The translations under genes were made by a program, and so were the position numbers. 64,000 bases of DNA, from assembly GCF_026340095.1 (NCBI RefSeq), contig NZ_JAPEPO010000001.1, positions 2,820,501 to 2,884,500 of the forward strand, given 5' to 3'. A model generated the notes under the pieces. It did no database searches. It worked only from the letters and a program-made list of their open reading frames with translations, and was not told where the DNA came from. This DNA is from Streptomyces sp. NBC_01446 (GTDB lineage Bacteria; Actinomycetota; Actinomycetes; Streptomycetales; Streptomycetaceae). Position 1 is the first letter of the stretch. Each line of letters starts with the position of its first letter. Positions 10,227-19,410 of this stretch are shown piece after piece.

Positions 10227-10841
10227 TCAACTCGCTTGCGGGTCCCGCCACATGGGCCACATCGTCGGCCCGTCCGGCAGCGCGATCCCGCTGCCGGTGC
10301 ACGCGAAACCGAGCCGCTCGTACAGCACACGGCTACGGTCGCTGCTCGCCTCCAGATACGACGCCATGCCCTCACGGTCGCAGCGGTCGAGGACGGGCTC
10401 CATCAGCGCGGTGCCGAGGCCCTGGCCCTGCCGCGCCGGGTCCACGGCGATCATCCACAGGTACTCGTGCGCGCCGCGGTCTCGCGGGTGGGCCCCTGCC
10501 GTCAACCGGCCGATCTCCTCGACCCGTTCGTTGTCGGGGTCCACGGCGGCGCGCAGCTGCGCAGGGCCGTCGTCGCCCTCGTCCGGGCCGCCCGTCCCGC
10601 GCGGCCGGGCGGGCACCGGCAGCCAGAGGGCGGCCGCGGCGCCGTCCTCGGTGATGTCGACGTATCCCTCGCTCAGCGAGATGTCGATGAAGGCCGCCAT
10701 GAGGCCGGCGTGCCTGCGGCGCCGGTGCGCCAGGCCGGGGAAGACCCAGCCGCTCACCGGGTCGTCCATGAACGCCTCGTCGAGCAGCCGCACAAGGTCC
10801 GCCCGATCGCCCTCCGTGGCCCTCCGGATCGCCACGCCCAT
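10227..10841 (-). CDS. GNAT-family N-acetyltransferase
   Basis: A 204-residue GNAT acetyltransferase. The acetyl-CoA site is motif A, LWMIAVDPARQGQGLGTALM (Q/RxxGxG/A pattern) near residues 130-150, followed by ASYLEASSDRSRVLYERLGF, the usual C-terminal block. Substrate unknown. Start ATG 10841 gives an RRATEGDRADLVRLLDEAF N-terminus common in the family. It is convergent with the TetR gene and unlinked to the polyprenyl synthase gene by a hairpin. Confidence 0.88.
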   Translation of the reverse strand: MGVAIRRATEGDRADLVRLLDEAFMDDPVSGWVFPGLAHRRRRHAGLMAAFIDISLSEGYVDITEDGAAAALWLPVPARPRGTGGPDEGDDGPAQLRAAVDPDNERVEEIGRLTAGAHPRDRGAHEYLWMIAVDPARQGQGLGTALMEPVLDRCDREGMASYLEASSDRSRVLYERLGFACTGSGIALPDGPTMWPMWRDPQAS

Positions 10842-10950
10842 GACCCCGCCCCCTCACGTAGCGGCCCGCCTCAACGGGCCGTGTCCCTGCGCCGGTCGGC
10901 CGCCACGCGCCGGCCCGCTGCAGCCTAGGCGATCGGTTCCGCACGCGCGT

Positions 10951-10986
10951 GCGGGCCCCGCGCTCCTCCCGGAGTGCGGGGCCCGC
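10951..10986. terminator. Hairpin terminator after polyprenyl synthase gene
   Basis: Inverted repeat 10951-10966 with 10971-10986 (one mismatch, 4-base loop, very GC-rich). It ends the encapsulin/prenyl synthase operon on the minus strand. Confidence 0.7.
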
Positions 10987-11024
10987 AGCCGGTTCAACTC
11001 CCCTCCCCTGCTGGTGGATTCCCC

Positions 11025-12149
11025 CTAGTGGCTACGCCGCGTCACGAACTCCGTCAGCGACAGCAGTCCGTCCGCGGCCTCCGGTGCCGGGACCGCCCTG
11101 GACAGCTGGTGCACCGCCCGGGACATCCGGTCCGCCGCGTGCAGCTGCGCCCAGTCGCGCCCCCCGGCGCGCTCGACGACCAGCGCCATGGCCTCCAGCT
11201 CCCCCTCCTCCGGCGGGCCCTCCAGCGGGCCCACCACCCCGTAGAGCGCGGCCAGTTCACCGGCTTCGGGCGTGCCCGAGGCCAGCGCCGCCACCACCGG
11301 CAGCGACTTCTTGCGCACCGCGAGATCGGCGCCCGCCGCCTTGCCCGTACGGGCCGGATCCCCCCAGATCCCTATGACGTCGTCGATCAGCTGGAACGCG
11401 AGCCCGGCCTGTCTGCCGAACCCGTCGAGGGCCGCGACCTCCTCCTCTCCGGCCCCCGCGTACAGCCCCCCGACCGCGCAGGCGCAGCCGAGCAGCGCGC
11501 CCGTCTTCGCCTCCGCCATGACGAGGCACTCGTCCAGCGTGACCTGGTCCGGCTCACGCCTCTCCAGGGCGACATCGGTGACCTGCCCCTCGCACAGCTC
11601 CATCACACAGGCCGCGATCCGGGCCGCCGCCGGCCGGGCCGCCGGGTGCGGGTCCTCGGCGAGCAGCCGCTGCGCGAGCGCCTGGAGCGCGTCGCCCGCC
11701 AGGATCGCGCCGGCGTCCCCGAAGACGGTCCACGCGGTCGGCCGGTGCCTGCGCGTGGTGTCCCGGTCCATGACGTCGTCGTGCAGGAGCGTGAAGTTGT
11801 GGACGAGTTCCACGGCCGCCGCCGCCCGTACCGCGAGCTCCGGAGCGCCCCCCAGCGCCCGTACCGCGGCGAGGACGAACGCCGGCCTGATGGCCTTGCC
11901 CGCGTGCCCCGCGGCCGTGGTGCCGTCCGCCTGCTCCCACCCGAAGTGGTAGCGCGCGATGCGGCGCAGCGACGTGGGCAGGGTCTCCACGGCCCTGCGC
12001 AGCTCCGGGTCGACCTGCGCCCTGGCCTGCGCCAGGATCACCGCCACTTCCTGACCGTCCGCGGCCACGTCTGCACCCCGTCCGCCCGACCCCCCTTGCT
12101 GCTGCGGCGCTATGGACTGCTTCGTCTGCGTCTTGAGCTTCAACGCCAC
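11025..12149 (-). CDS. Polyprenyl diphosphate synthase, likely encapsulin cargo
   Basis: Trans-isoprenyl diphosphate synthase of 374 residues. It condenses IPP with allylic diphosphates; chain length cannot be read with certainty. First Asp-rich motif is HDDVMDRD (Asp124, 125, 128), second is [11 protein letters not shown] (residues 254-264), and the KAIRPAF segment matches the IPP-binding KxxRP site. About 35 N-terminal residues, rich in Q, G and charged residues, precede the fold and have no counterpart in ordinary synthases. I infer that they target the enzyme into the encapsulin shell. Start GTG 12149 lies inside the shell gene, overlapping its stop by 10 bases; the open frame extends upstream only because it shadows the shell gene. 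Confidence 0.9.
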   Translation of the reverse strand: MALKLKTQTKQSIAPQQQGGSGGRGADVAADGQEVAVILAQARAQVDPELRRAVETLPTSLRRIARYHFGWEQADGTTAAGHAGKAIRPAFVLAAVRALGGAPELAVRAAAAVELVHNFTLLHDDVMDRDTTRRHRPTAWTVFGDAGAILAGDALQALAQRLLAEDPHPAARPAAARIAACVMELCEGQVTDVALERREPDQVTLDECLVMAEAKTGALLGCACAVGGLYAGAGEEEVAALDGFGRQAGLAFQLIDDVIGIWGDPARTGKAAGADLAVRKKSLPVVAALASGTPEAGELAALYGVVGPLEGPPEEGELEAMALVVERAGGRDWAQLHAADRMSRAVHQLSRAVPAPEAADGLLSLTEFVTRRSH

Positions 12150-13546
12150 CTGCCGATCTCGACGTTCTCCAGGACACCGAGCGCGTCCGGCACGAGCACC
12201 GCCGCCGAGTAGTACGTCGTCACCAGGTACGAGATGATCGCCTGCTCGCTGATACCCATGAACCGCACCGACAGGCTCGGCTCGATCTCGTCCGGGATGC
12301 CCGCCTGCTGGAGGCCGATGACGCCCTGCTCCTCCTCGCCGGTACGCATGCAGATGATCGACGTCGTGCGCGCGTCGGACACGGGGATCTTGTTGCTCGG
12401 GAAGATCGGCACCCCGCGCCAGGTCGGGATGCGGTTGCCCCCCACGTCGATGGACTCCGGGACGAGCCCCCGCTTGTTGCACTCGCGCCCGAACGCGGCG
12501 ATGGCGCGCGGGTGGGCGAGGAACAGTTTCGAGCCCCGGCGCCGGCTGAGCAGCTCGTCCATGTCGTCCGGGCTGGGCACGCCGTCGTGCGGCTGGAGCC
12601 GCTGCTCGTACTCGCAGTTGTTGAGCAGACCGAACTCCCGGTTGTTGATGAGCTCGTGCTCCTGGCGCTCCTTCAACGCCTCGACGGTGAGCCGGAGCTG
12701 ATGCTCCGTCTGGTTCATCGGCTGGTTGTACAGATCCGCCACGCGCGAGTGGATGCGCAGGACGGTCTGGGCGACGCTCAGCTCGTACTCGCGGGGCGCC
12801 GCGTCGTAGTCGACGTACGTACCCGGGAGCACCGCCTCGCCGACGTGGCCGGCGGAGACGTCGATCTGCTTCTCGCCGAACTTGTTCGCCCGCTGCTCCG
12901 GGATGGACCGCAGCGCTCCCAGGTGCCCGGCGAGGCTCTCGGAGCGCTCCGCGACCTGCTCCAGGTCCTGACGGGGCAGCGCGAGCACGGTGCACCCGGT
13001 CACGGCTCGCGCCGTGTACTCCCAGATGGCCTCCGGGTCGAGCAGCGACTGCTCGCCGAAGTACGCCCCGTCGGCCAGGACCCCCAGGACCGCGTCGTCC
13101 CCGTAGGGGCCGGTGCCGATCTTCTCGACCTTGCCGTGGGCGAGCAGGAACACCTCGTCCGCGGGGCTGCCGAACGAGGCGAGCAGTTCACCGGGCGCGT
13201 ACTCCCGCTGCCGGCACCGCACGGCGAGCTCCTCGAGCACCTCCTGGTCCCCGTAGTCCCGGAGCACCGGCAGTTCGCCGAGCTCCGCGGGGATGACCCG
13301 CACCTGGTCGCCGGTCTTCACGAACGTCACGCGTCCGTCGCCGACCGAGTAGCTGAGCCGCCGGTTCACCCGGTACGTGCCGCCCTGCACGTTCACCCAG
13401 GGCAGCATCCGCAGCAGCCACCGGGAGCTGATCTCCTGCATCTGTGGAGCGGACTTCGTGGTGGTGGCCAGATTCCGCGCGGCGGAAGTGCCGAGACTCT
13501 GCTGCGGCCCGGCCTGCTCCGTGCGGACTTCTTCGCCTACCGACAT
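12140..13546 (-). CDS. Family 2B encapsulin shell protein with cyclic-nucleotide domain (EshA-like)
   Basis: A 468-residue shell protein of a protein nanocompartment. The N-terminal extension and arm (residues 1-95) are followed by an inserted CRP-like nucleotide-binding domain (about 96-215; phosphate-binding cassette FGEQSLL at 163-169 with Arg180), then the HK97-type shell fold to the end ([30 protein letters not shown]). Family 2B encapsulins, including EshA of streptomycetes, carry isoprenoid or sulfur enzymes as cargo; EshA affects sporulation and secondary metabolism. GGGAGG lies 8 bases before ATG 13546. The overlapping gene encodes the presumed cargo. Which nucleotide binds, if any, is unknown. 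Confidence 0.92.
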   Translation of the reverse strand: MSVGEEVRTEQAGPQQSLGTSAARNLATTTKSAPQMQEISSRWLLRMLPWVNVQGGTYRVNRRLSYSVGDGRVTFVKTGDQVRVIPAELGELPVLRDYGDQEVLEELAVRCRQREYAPGELLASFGSPADEVFLLAHGKVEKIGTGPYGDDAVLGVLADGAYFGEQSLLDPEAIWEYTARAVTGCTVLALPRQDLEQVAERSESLAGHLGALRSIPEQRANKFGEKQIDVSAGHVGEAVLPGTYVDYDAAPREYELSVAQTVLRIHSRVADLYNQPMNQTEHQLRLTVEALKERQEHELINNREFGLLNNCEYEQRLQPHDGVPSPDDMDELLSRRRGSKLFLAHPRAIAAFGRECNKRGLVPESIDVGGNRIPTWRGVPIFPSNKIPVSDARTTSIICMRTGEEEQGVIGLQQAGIPDEIEPSLSVRFMGISEQAIISYLVTTYYSAAVLVPDALGVLENVEIGRWR

Positions 13547-13757
13547 GGGCTATGCCTCCCGATCAAGAACTGACCTGCGGCGACAAGACTTCCAGCACGC
13601 ATTGTGGCCGCGCCATTACACAAACGAGCGGGGTTGGGTGAGAGTGGACGGGGCACGATGCCCGTTTTTCCGGGTAGGGAACTTTCTGACGGCGGAACTT
13701 CAAGATCCCGGTGGGCGTTCAACCGATACACCGAGGCACCGATGACGGGAGACAGCA

Positions 13758-13991
13758 ATGACAGGCTTCCTGGACCGCGCCAAGGAACAGGCGCAGCGAG
13801 GGCTCACGCAGGGCAAGCAGAAGCTGGACGAGGTGCAGGCGCAGCGGGCGGGCGGCGACCTCCTGAAGAAGCTGGGCGCCGCTTACTACGCGGAGCGGAA
13901 GGGCACCGGCACCCCCGAGGAGACCCAGGCCGCCCTCGGAGCCCTGGAGCACCACGTCGCGGAACACGGGGACGGCTTCCTGCAGAGCTGA
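13758..13991 (+). CDS. Small conserved hypothetical protein
   Basis: A 77-residue, highly charged, probably helical protein (FLDRAKEQAQRGLTQGKQKL start; a late YYAERKGTGTPEETQAAL segment). I recognise it only as a recurring small Streptomyces protein with no known function. GGGAGA lies 6 bases before ATG 13758. The N-terminal helix has an amphipathic pattern that could bind membranes or form a coiled coil; this is inference. It is divergent from the encapsulin gene, about 210 bases away. Confidence 0.75.
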   Translation: MTGFLDRAKEQAQRGLTQGKQKLDEVQAQRAGGDLLKKLGAAYYAERKGTGTPEETQAALGALEHHVAEHGDGFLQS

Positions 13992-14190
13992 GGCCGCCGT
14001 ACCGCCTCCCGGCCGACCGCACTCAGGCATGGATGCCTGCGGCTGCACGCCTCACTGACCGGAACAGCCCGCGATGACCGGAACGGCTCGCACGCGATGC
14101 GAACAAGTAGTTCCGGTGGGCCGGTTCGGGTACAAGCGGCGTACGAGACGGACGCGCCCCGCTTCCGTCGCACCCCGCGAAGGAGGCGGC

Positions 14191-14781
14191 ATGGCCCCAC
14201 CCATGTCCGCGAGCAGCTTCCTGGACGCCCTCAGGCATGAAGGCCTGACGGTGGTCGAGGTCGGCGACTGGAGACACCACAACCGCAACCACAAGGGGCC
14301 CTGGGGCCCGGTGAACGGCGTGATGATCCACCACACCGTGACGTCGGGGAGCAAGCAGACCGTCGACCTCTGCCGGAAGGGGCGGGCGGACCTGCCGGGG
14401 CCGCTGTGCCACGGCGTCATCACGAAGGACGGCCGCGTCCACCTCGTCGGCTACGGCCGGGCCAACCACGCGGGTCTCGGCGACGACGACGTACTGCGGG
14501 CGGTCATCGCGGAAAAGACGCTGCCCCACGACAACGAGGCGAACACGGACGGCAACCGCCACTTCTACGGCTTCGAGTGCGAGAACCTCGGCGACGGCGA
14601 GGACCCCTGGCCCGCCGCACAGCTGGAGGCCATCGAGAGGGCGGCGGCCGCGGTGTGCCGCCATCACGGCTGGACGGAGCGCTCGGTGATCGGCCACCTG
14701 GAGTGGCAGCCGGGCAAGGTCGACCCGCGGGGCTTCACGATGGCCTCGATGCGGGGGCGCGTCCGCGACCGGCTCAAGTAG
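14191..14781 (+). CDS. N-acetylmuramoyl-L-alanine amidase (amidase_2 / PGRP-like)
   Basis: A 196-residue zinc amidase of the N-acetylmuramoyl-L-alanine amidase type, which cleaves the bond between muramic acid and the stem peptide of peptidoglycan. Zinc ligands are visible: His in MIHHTV, a C-terminal His in VIGHLEW, and the acidic Asp in KVDPRGF (in place of Cys). No signal peptide or cell-wall-binding domain is present, so it is either cytoplasmic or released by an unusual route, or is a phage-like endolysin module. AGGAGG precedes ATG 14191 by 5 bases. Confidence 0.88.
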   Translation: MAPPMSASSFLDALRHEGLTVVEVGDWRHHNRNHKGPWGPVNGVMIHHTVTSGSKQTVDLCRKGRADLPGPLCHGVITKDGRVHLVGYGRANHAGLGDDDVLRAVIAEKTLPHDNEANTDGNRHFYGFECENLGDGEDPWPAAQLEAIERAAAAVCRHHGWTERSVIGHLEWQPGKVDPRGFTMASMRGRVRDRLK

Positions 14782-14829
14782 CCGCCCTCCGGCACGCGGC
14801 CCGCGCCCTCCCGCTTGCACAATGAGCAG

Positions 14830-15756
14830 GTGACCCCGCACCTCCCGCGCCCGCCCCTGCACCCCCGGCTGCCCTCGCCGGTGGAGCCGGTCGCCGACGA
14901 CCGGTTCCACCGTCACGGGGTGCGGCTCCTGCTCAAGCGCGACGACCTCATCCACCCCGACCTGCCCGGCAACAAGTGGCGCAAGCTGGCCCCGAACCTG
15001 ACAGCGGCGACCGCCGCGGGTCACGGCACACTGCTCACGTTCGGCGGTGCCTACTCCAACCACCTGCGCGCCACGGCCGCCGCGGGCCGCCTCCTGGGTC
15101 TGCGGACCATCGGCGTCGTCCGGGGCCAGGAGCTCGCGGGCCGGCCTCTGAACGCCTCTCTCGCGCGCTGCGCCGACGACGGCATGCGCCTGCACTTCGT
15201 CGACCGGACGACGTACCGGGAGAAGCGGGATCCGGCCACGCTCGCGCGCATCCTGCGCGAGGTGGCGCCGCGCGACGGTGACGGGGGCACGCCCTACGTC
15301 GTCCCCGAGGGCGGCAGCAACGCCGAGGCCGTCCGCGGCTGCGCGGAGCTCGGACGGGAACTGCGGGGGGCCGCCGGCGTGGTGGGCGTCGCCTGCGGCA
15401 CGGGCGGCACGCTCGCCGGACTCACCGCCGGGCTCGGCGAGGGGCAGCGAGCGCTCGGCATACCCGTCCTGAGGGGCGGGTTCCTCGGCGACGAGATACG
15501 CACCCTCCAGGAGGCGGCGTTCGGCGGTCCGCGGGGCGACTGGTCCCTGGACGAGCGCTTCCACTGCGGCGGCTACGGCCGCACCACCCCCGCCCTCCTC
15601 GCCTTCGCCGAGGACTTCGAGCAGCGTCACGGCCTGCCCGTCGAGCGCCTCTATGTGGCCAAGCTCCTGTACGGGCTGCTCACCCTCACCGAGGAGGGCG
15701 CGTTCGCGCCGGGCACCCGGCTCATGGCCGTCGTCACGGGAACGCCCTCGCCGTAG
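14830..15756 (+). CDS. PLP-dependent ACC deaminase / D-cysteine desulfhydrase family protein
   Basis: A 308-residue fold-type II PLP enzyme. The PLP lysine is in DLPGNKWRKLAPNL, with the phosphate loop in VGVACGTGGTLAGL and the substrate loop in GGAYSNHLRATAAAG. Members act on D-cysteine or 1-aminocyclopropane-1-carboxylate; the two cannot be separated safely by eye. GTG 14830 is chosen because it gives the family N-terminus; TTG 14815 is an alternative. It is convergent with the antiporter gene, with only 7 bases between the stops. Confidence 0.87.
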   Translation: MTPHLPRPPLHPRLPSPVEPVADDRFHRHGVRLLLKRDDLIHPDLPGNKWRKLAPNLTAATAAGHGTLLTFGGAYSNHLRATAAAGRLLGLRTIGVVRGQELAGRPLNASLARCADDGMRLHFVDRTTYREKRDPATLARILREVAPRDGDGGTPYVVPEGGSNAEAVRGCAELGRELRGAAGVVGVACGTGGTLAGLTAGLGEGQRALGIPVLRGGFLGDEIRTLQEAAFGGPRGDWSLDERFHCGGYGRTTPALLAFAEDFEQRHGLPVERLYVAKLLYGLLTLTEEGAFAPGTRLMAVVTGTPSP

Positions 15757-15763
15757 CGGCCGG

Positions 15764-17362
15764 TCAGTCGCCGACCTCCCGGTAGGCCGCCGCCTCCTCC
15801 AGGTCGAGCTTGCGCAACAGTGTGCGCATCATCTCGTCGTCGATCCGCCGCTCGTCCCGCATCCGCACGAAGACCTCTCGCTCGGCCGCGATGGCCTCCC
15901 GCGTGAGCCTGCGATAGGTGTCGTCGGCGGACTCCCCCGTCACCGGGTTGGCCTGGCCGAGCCGCTCCCACACAGAGTTGCGGCGGCGCTCCAGGACGGT
16001 CCGCAGCCGGTCCTCCAAAGGCGCGGGCAGACAGTTGCGCTCGTCCTCCATCAGCTCGTTCACGCGCTCCTCGGCGGCCTGGGAGGCGGCGTTCTGCGCC
16101 TGCGCCTCGGCGAGCGTCTCGGCCTGCGTGTCGCGTCCCGGCAGCTTGAGGATCTTGATCAGCCAGGGCAGCGAGAGACCCTGCACGACGAGGGTTCCGA
16201 TCACAGTCGTGAACGTCAGGAACAGGACCAGGTTGCGCGCGGGGAAAGGGCTCCCGTCGTCGACGAACAGCGGGATCGAGAAGGCGATCGCGAGCGACAC
16301 GACACCGCGCATCCCGGCCCAGCTCACCACGAGCGGCCGCCGCCAGTCGGTGTCCCTTTCCCGCTCCCTGGTCCGCGCCGACAGCCACCAGGGCACGTAT
16401 GTCGCCGGATACGACCACACGAAGCGCATCACCACGACGAGCACGAAGACCGCGACGGCGTACGCGAGGGCCTCTCCGACGCTGTACTCGCCGAGGTCCT
16501 TGAGGACGAAGGGCAGCTGGAGTCCGATGAGCGCGAAGACCGCCGACTCCAGGATGAAGGCGACCACCTTCCACACGGCGGCCTCCTGGAGCCGTGTCTC
16601 GAAGTCGACCTGCCAGGAGCGGTGCCCCAGGTAGAGGGCGACCGTGACCACGGCGAGCACTCCGGAGGCGCCGACCTGCTCGGCGGCCGCGTAGGCGACG
16701 AACGGGATGAGCAGGGAGAGCGTGTTCTGGAGAATCGCCTCCTTCAGGTGCGTCCGCAGCCAGTGCAGCGGCACCATCAGGACGAGCCCGACGCCGACGC
16801 CGCCGACCGACGCCACCAGGAACTCCCTGATCCCGCCCGCCCAGCTCGCGCCCTCCCCGACCGCGGCGGCCAGCGCCACCTTGTAGGCGGTGATCGCGGT
16901 GGCGTCGTTCACCAGGGACTCGCCCTGGAGGATCGTCGTGATCCGCGCGGGCAGCCCCACCTTGCGCGCGATGGCCGTCGCGGCGACCGCGTCCGGCGGG
17001 GCGATCACCGCGCCCAGGACCAGCGCGGCCGTCAGCGGCAGATCGGGGATCAGCTCGTACGCGAGCCAGCCGACGGCGACGGTCGCGAACAGCACGTACC
17101 CGACAGAGAGCAGCGCGACCGGCCTGACATTGGCCCGCAGGTCGAGGTACGAGCTCTCCAGGGCCGCGGTGTGCAGCAGCGGCGGCAGGATGAGCGGCAG
17201 CACGATGTGCGGGTCGAGCGTGTACTGCGGCACTCCCGGCAGGTACGACGCCACGAGTCCGACCGCGACGAGCAGCAGCGGCGCGGGGACGGGGGTCCGG
17301 CGCGCCACCCCCGCGACCGCCGCGCTCGCCGCGATCAGTGCCACCAGGGGCAATACATCCAT
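15764..17362 (-). CDS. Na+/H+ antiporter, CPA1 (NhaP) family
   Basis: A 532-residue membrane antiporter that exchanges Na+ (or K+) for protons. It has about 12 hydrophobic segments in residues 1-400; the ion-binding ND pair is in GESLVNDATAITAYKVA, and the PPDAVAATAI segment of the family precedes it. A hydrophilic cytoplasmic tail of about 130 residues follows and is likely regulatory. ATG 17362 gives a membrane segment at once; the earlier in-frame ATG at 17416 would overlap the divergent zinc-finger gene. Confidence 0.93.
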   Translation of the reverse strand: MDVLPLVALIAASAAVAGVARRTPVPAPLLLVAVGLVASYLPGVPQYTLDPHIVLPLILPPLLHTAALESSYLDLRANVRPVALLSVGYVLFATVAVGWLAYELIPDLPLTAALVLGAVIAPPDAVAATAIARKVGLPARITTILQGESLVNDATAITAYKVALAAAVGEGASWAGGIREFLVASVGGVGVGLVLMVPLHWLRTHLKEAILQNTLSLLIPFVAYAAAEQVGASGVLAVVTVALYLGHRSWQVDFETRLQEAAVWKVVAFILESAVFALIGLQLPFVLKDLGEYSVGEALAYAVAVFVLVVVMRFVWSYPATYVPWWLSARTRERERDTDWRRPLVVSWAGMRGVVSLAIAFSIPLFVDDGSPFPARNLVLFLTFTTVIGTLVVQGLSLPWLIKILKLPGRDTQAETLAEAQAQNAASQAAEERVNELMEDERNCLPAPLEDRLRTVLERRRNSVWERLGQANPVTGESADDTYRRLTREAIAAEREVFVRMRDERRIDDEMMRTLLRKLDLEEAAAYREVGD

Positions 17363-17414
17363 CAGCCGTCCCTCCGCCGTCCGCCACGCCGCCGCCCGTC
17401 GTAACCTGGCCATC

Positions 17415-17675
17415 ATGAACGAGTGCCCGCACGTCGACGCGCTGCCTCACCCCGAACCCGCGCCCCTGAGCGACACCTGCCTGGAGTGCCTCGCGGCCGG
17501 CAGCCACCCGGTGCAGCTGCGGCTCTGTCTGGAATGCGGGCATGTGGGCTGCTGCGACTCCTCGCCCATGAAGCACGCGACGCAGCACTTCAACGAGTCG
17601 GGCCACGTCGTGATCCGGACGTTCGAGCCCGGCGAGAGCTGGCGCTGGTGCTTCGTGGACAGCCTGCTCGTCTGA
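17415..17675 (+). CDS. UBP-type zinc-finger protein
   Basis: An 86-residue protein made of one UBP (ubiquitin hydrolase-like) zinc finger. Ligands include CPH at residues 4-6, CLEC, CLECGHVGCCDSS and the spaced His pairs in KHATQHFNESGHVV. In eukaryotes this fold binds ubiquitin tails; the bacterial role is not known. The mRNA is probably leaderless: TAACCT at 17402-17407 ends 7 bases before ATG 17415. It is divergent from the antiporter gene with a 52-base gap, so a shared promoter region is likely. Confidence 0.88.
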   Translation: MNECPHVDALPHPEPAPLSDTCLECLAAGSHPVQLRLCLECGHVGCCDSSPMKHATQHFNESGHVVIRTFEPGESWRWCFVDSLLV

Positions 17676-17692
17676 GGACCGCGCCGGTTTAC

Positions 17693-17718
17693 GGTTCGAC
17701 CGTGCGAGGCCTGGGTAC
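17693..17718 (+). promoter_or_regulatory. Candidate SigH/SigB-type promoter upstream of ushX-sigH
   Basis: GGTT (17693-17696), 16 bases, then GGGTAC (17713-17718) fits the GNNT-N14-16-GGGTAC/T pattern of Streptomyces SigB-like promoters. It lies about 210 bases upstream of ushX, so SigH or a paralogue could drive its own operon. Confidence 0.45.
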
Positions 17719-17781
17719 GTCAACCCGGCGCCCGCTCTTTCCAATTGAGCCCGCACACCCTCTAGCCACTGTCCGTACTCA

Positions 17782-17848
17782 TAGGCTTACTATGAGTGAC
17801 ACCAACGGGCCGGGGGCCCCCGGGACAGAAGACTTGGGCGCGCGGTAG
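17782..17848 (+). other. Possible leaderless short ORF (18 codons) before ushX
   Basis: TAGGCT at 17782-17787 looks like a -10 box and is followed after only 4 bases by ATG 17792, which opens an 18-codon frame (MSDTNGPGAPGTEDLGAR) that stops at 17848, well before ushX. A GC hairpin sits in its middle. It could be a leader peptide for the ushX-sigH transcript, or chance. No ribosome site is present. Confidence 0.35.
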
Positions 17849-17931
17849 CGTCACCGCTGAACACATAGCGCGTCACCCGGGGGACGTACCCTCCGGAGCC
17901 CGAAAGTGCTTGTACCACCATGGAGGTGAGG

Positions 17932-18345
17932 GTGTCCCAGATCGCAGGCGAGCCCGGGAATCAGGACTTCGTAGAAGTCCGGCTGCCGGCTGCGGGTGCC
18001 TACCTGTCGGTGCTGCGGACGGCCACGGCCGGCCTCGCGGCGCGTTTGGACTTCACCCTCGACGAGATCGAGGACCTCCGCATCGCGGTCGACGAGGCGT
18101 GCGCGATCCTGCTCCAGCAGGCCGTGCCCGGCTCGGTACTCAGCTGCGTCTTCCGGCTCATCGACGACTCGCTCGAGGTGACGGTCTCGGCGCCCACCAC
18201 CGACGGCCGCGCCCCGGAGCGCGACACCTTCGCCTGGACTGTGCTGTCGGCCCTCGCGGGCAAGGTGGACTCCACGGTCGCCGACGACAACACCGTCTCG
18301 ATCAGCCTCTACAAACAGCGCGGCGCGGGTCCCGGGCCGGCGTGA
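17932..18345 (+). CDS. ushX: Anti-sigma factor for SigH (RsbW-like kinase fold)
   Basis: A 137-residue GHKL-fold anti-sigma factor. The N box LRIAVDEACAILL and the overall RsbW/SpoIIAB-like layout are clear, but the ATP-binding glycine motifs are degenerate. It corresponds to UshX (also PrsH) of S. coelicolor, which binds SigH and releases it under osmotic or other stress. GTG 17932 is preceded by GGAGGTGAG with ideal spacing; the ATG at 17920 lies on top of that site and is unlikely. The stop overlaps the sigH start in GTGA, so the two proteins are made together. Confidence 0.92.
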   Translation: MSQIAGEPGNQDFVEVRLPAAGAYLSVLRTATAGLAARLDFTLDEIEDLRIAVDEACAILLQQAVPGSVLSCVFRLIDDSLEVTVSAPTTDGRAPERDTFAWTVLSALAGKVDSTVADDNTVSISLYKQRGAGPGPA

Positions 18346-19388
18346 CGAACGGGGACGGGCCGGTGCGGGACGAGAAGCACGGCACACAGGACCTCCCGGC
18401 CGACGGCGGGGACGGGATGCGGCGGCTTGCCGACGGCATCCCCGAACAGCAGGCCCGGCCGCACCCGGAGGACCCCGCGGACCTCGAACGGCCGGGTCCG
18501 CCGGCGGTGGCCGATGCGTCGGGGCAGGCAGAGCCGGCCGGCGGGGAGAAGATCTCCGCAGGACCGGACGCGCGACGGGCGGGATGGATGAGCGAGCACG
18601 AGCGACACGGTGACCAGCAGCGCACGCACGATCCGCGGGACCGCAGCGGCGCACGGCTGATGTTCATCGAGCTGCGCACCCTGAAGGACGGCAGCCCTGA
18701 ATACGCGGACCTGCGCAATCAGCTGGTCCGTATGCATCTGCCGCTCGTCGAGCACCTGGCCCGCCGTTTCCGCAACCGCGGCGAGCCGCTCGACGACCTG
18801 ACCCAGGTCGCCACGATCGGCCTGATCAAGTCGGTGGACCGCTTCGACCCGGAGCGCGGCGTGGAGTTCTCCACGTACGCGACGCCGACGGTCGTCGGTG
18901 AGATCAAGCGCCACTTCCGCGACAAGGGCTGGGCGGTGCGCGTCCCGCGGCGTCTTCAGGAGCTGCGTCTCGCACTGACGACGGCGACGGCCGAGCTGTC
19001 CCAGCTGCACGGCCGCTCCCCCACGGTCCACGAGCTCGCCGAGAAGCTGGGGATCTCGGAGGAGGAGGTCCTGGAGGGCCTGGAGTCGGCCAACGCGTAC
19101 TCCACGCTGTCCCTGGACGTCCCGGACACGGACGACGAGTCGCCTGCCGTGGCGGACACACTGGGATCCGAGGACGAGGCGCTGGAGGGCGTCGAGTACC
19201 GCGAGTCCCTCAAGCCGCTTCTGGAGGACCTGCCGCCGCGCGAGAAGCGGATCCTGCTTCTTCGCTTCTTCGGGAACATGACGCAGTCGCAGATCGCGCA
19301 GGAGGTCGGCATCTCCCAGATGCACGTCTCGCGCCTGCTGGCCCGCACCCTGGCCCAGCTGCGCGAGAAGCTCCTCGTCGAGGAGTGA
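18342..19388 (+). CDS. sigH: Sigma factor SigH (SigB/SigF family)
   Basis: Stress-response sigma factor of 348 residues. Regions 2 (RMHLPLVEHLARRFRNRGEP..DLTQVATIGLIKSVDRFDPERGVEFSTYA), 3 and 4 (LPPREKRILLLRFFGNMTQ..IAQEVGISQMHVSRLLARTL) are complete. The first about 110 residues are an acidic, disordered extension, absent from shorter relatives; in S. coelicolor several SigH sizes exist through alternate starts and proteolysis, and in-frame Met codons at 18418 and 18589 could do the same here. GTG 18342 overlaps the ushX stop. A perfect hairpin ends the operon. Confidence 0.94.
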   Translation: MTNGDGPVRDEKHGTQDLPADGGDGMRRLADGIPEQQARPHPEDPADLERPGPPAVADASGQAEPAGGEKISAGPDARRAGWMSEHERHGDQQRTHDPRDRSGARLMFIELRTLKDGSPEYADLRNQLVRMHLPLVEHLARRFRNRGEPLDDLTQVATIGLIKSVDRFDPERGVEFSTYATPTVVGEIKRHFRDKGWAVRVPRRLQELRLALTTATAELSQLHGRSPTVHELAEKLGISEEEVLEGLESANAYSTLSLDVPDTDDESPAVADTLGSEDEALEGVEYRESLKPLLEDLPPREKRILLLRFFGNMTQSQIAQEVGISQMHVSRLLARTLAQLREKLLVEE

Positions 19389-19410
19389 GACCCGAGCAGT
19401 GAGCCCCGAG

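Noticed and set aside
11025..12995. Apparent 656-residue version of the prenyl synthase
   Set aside because: The first about 280 codons are out-of-frame shadow of the encapsulin gene; GTG 12149 is the natural start.
13651..13670. GGGCA-CGA-TGCCC followed by a T-run as a terminator
   Set aside because: No plus-strand gene ends nearby, so it has nothing to terminate; it may be part of a promoter region.
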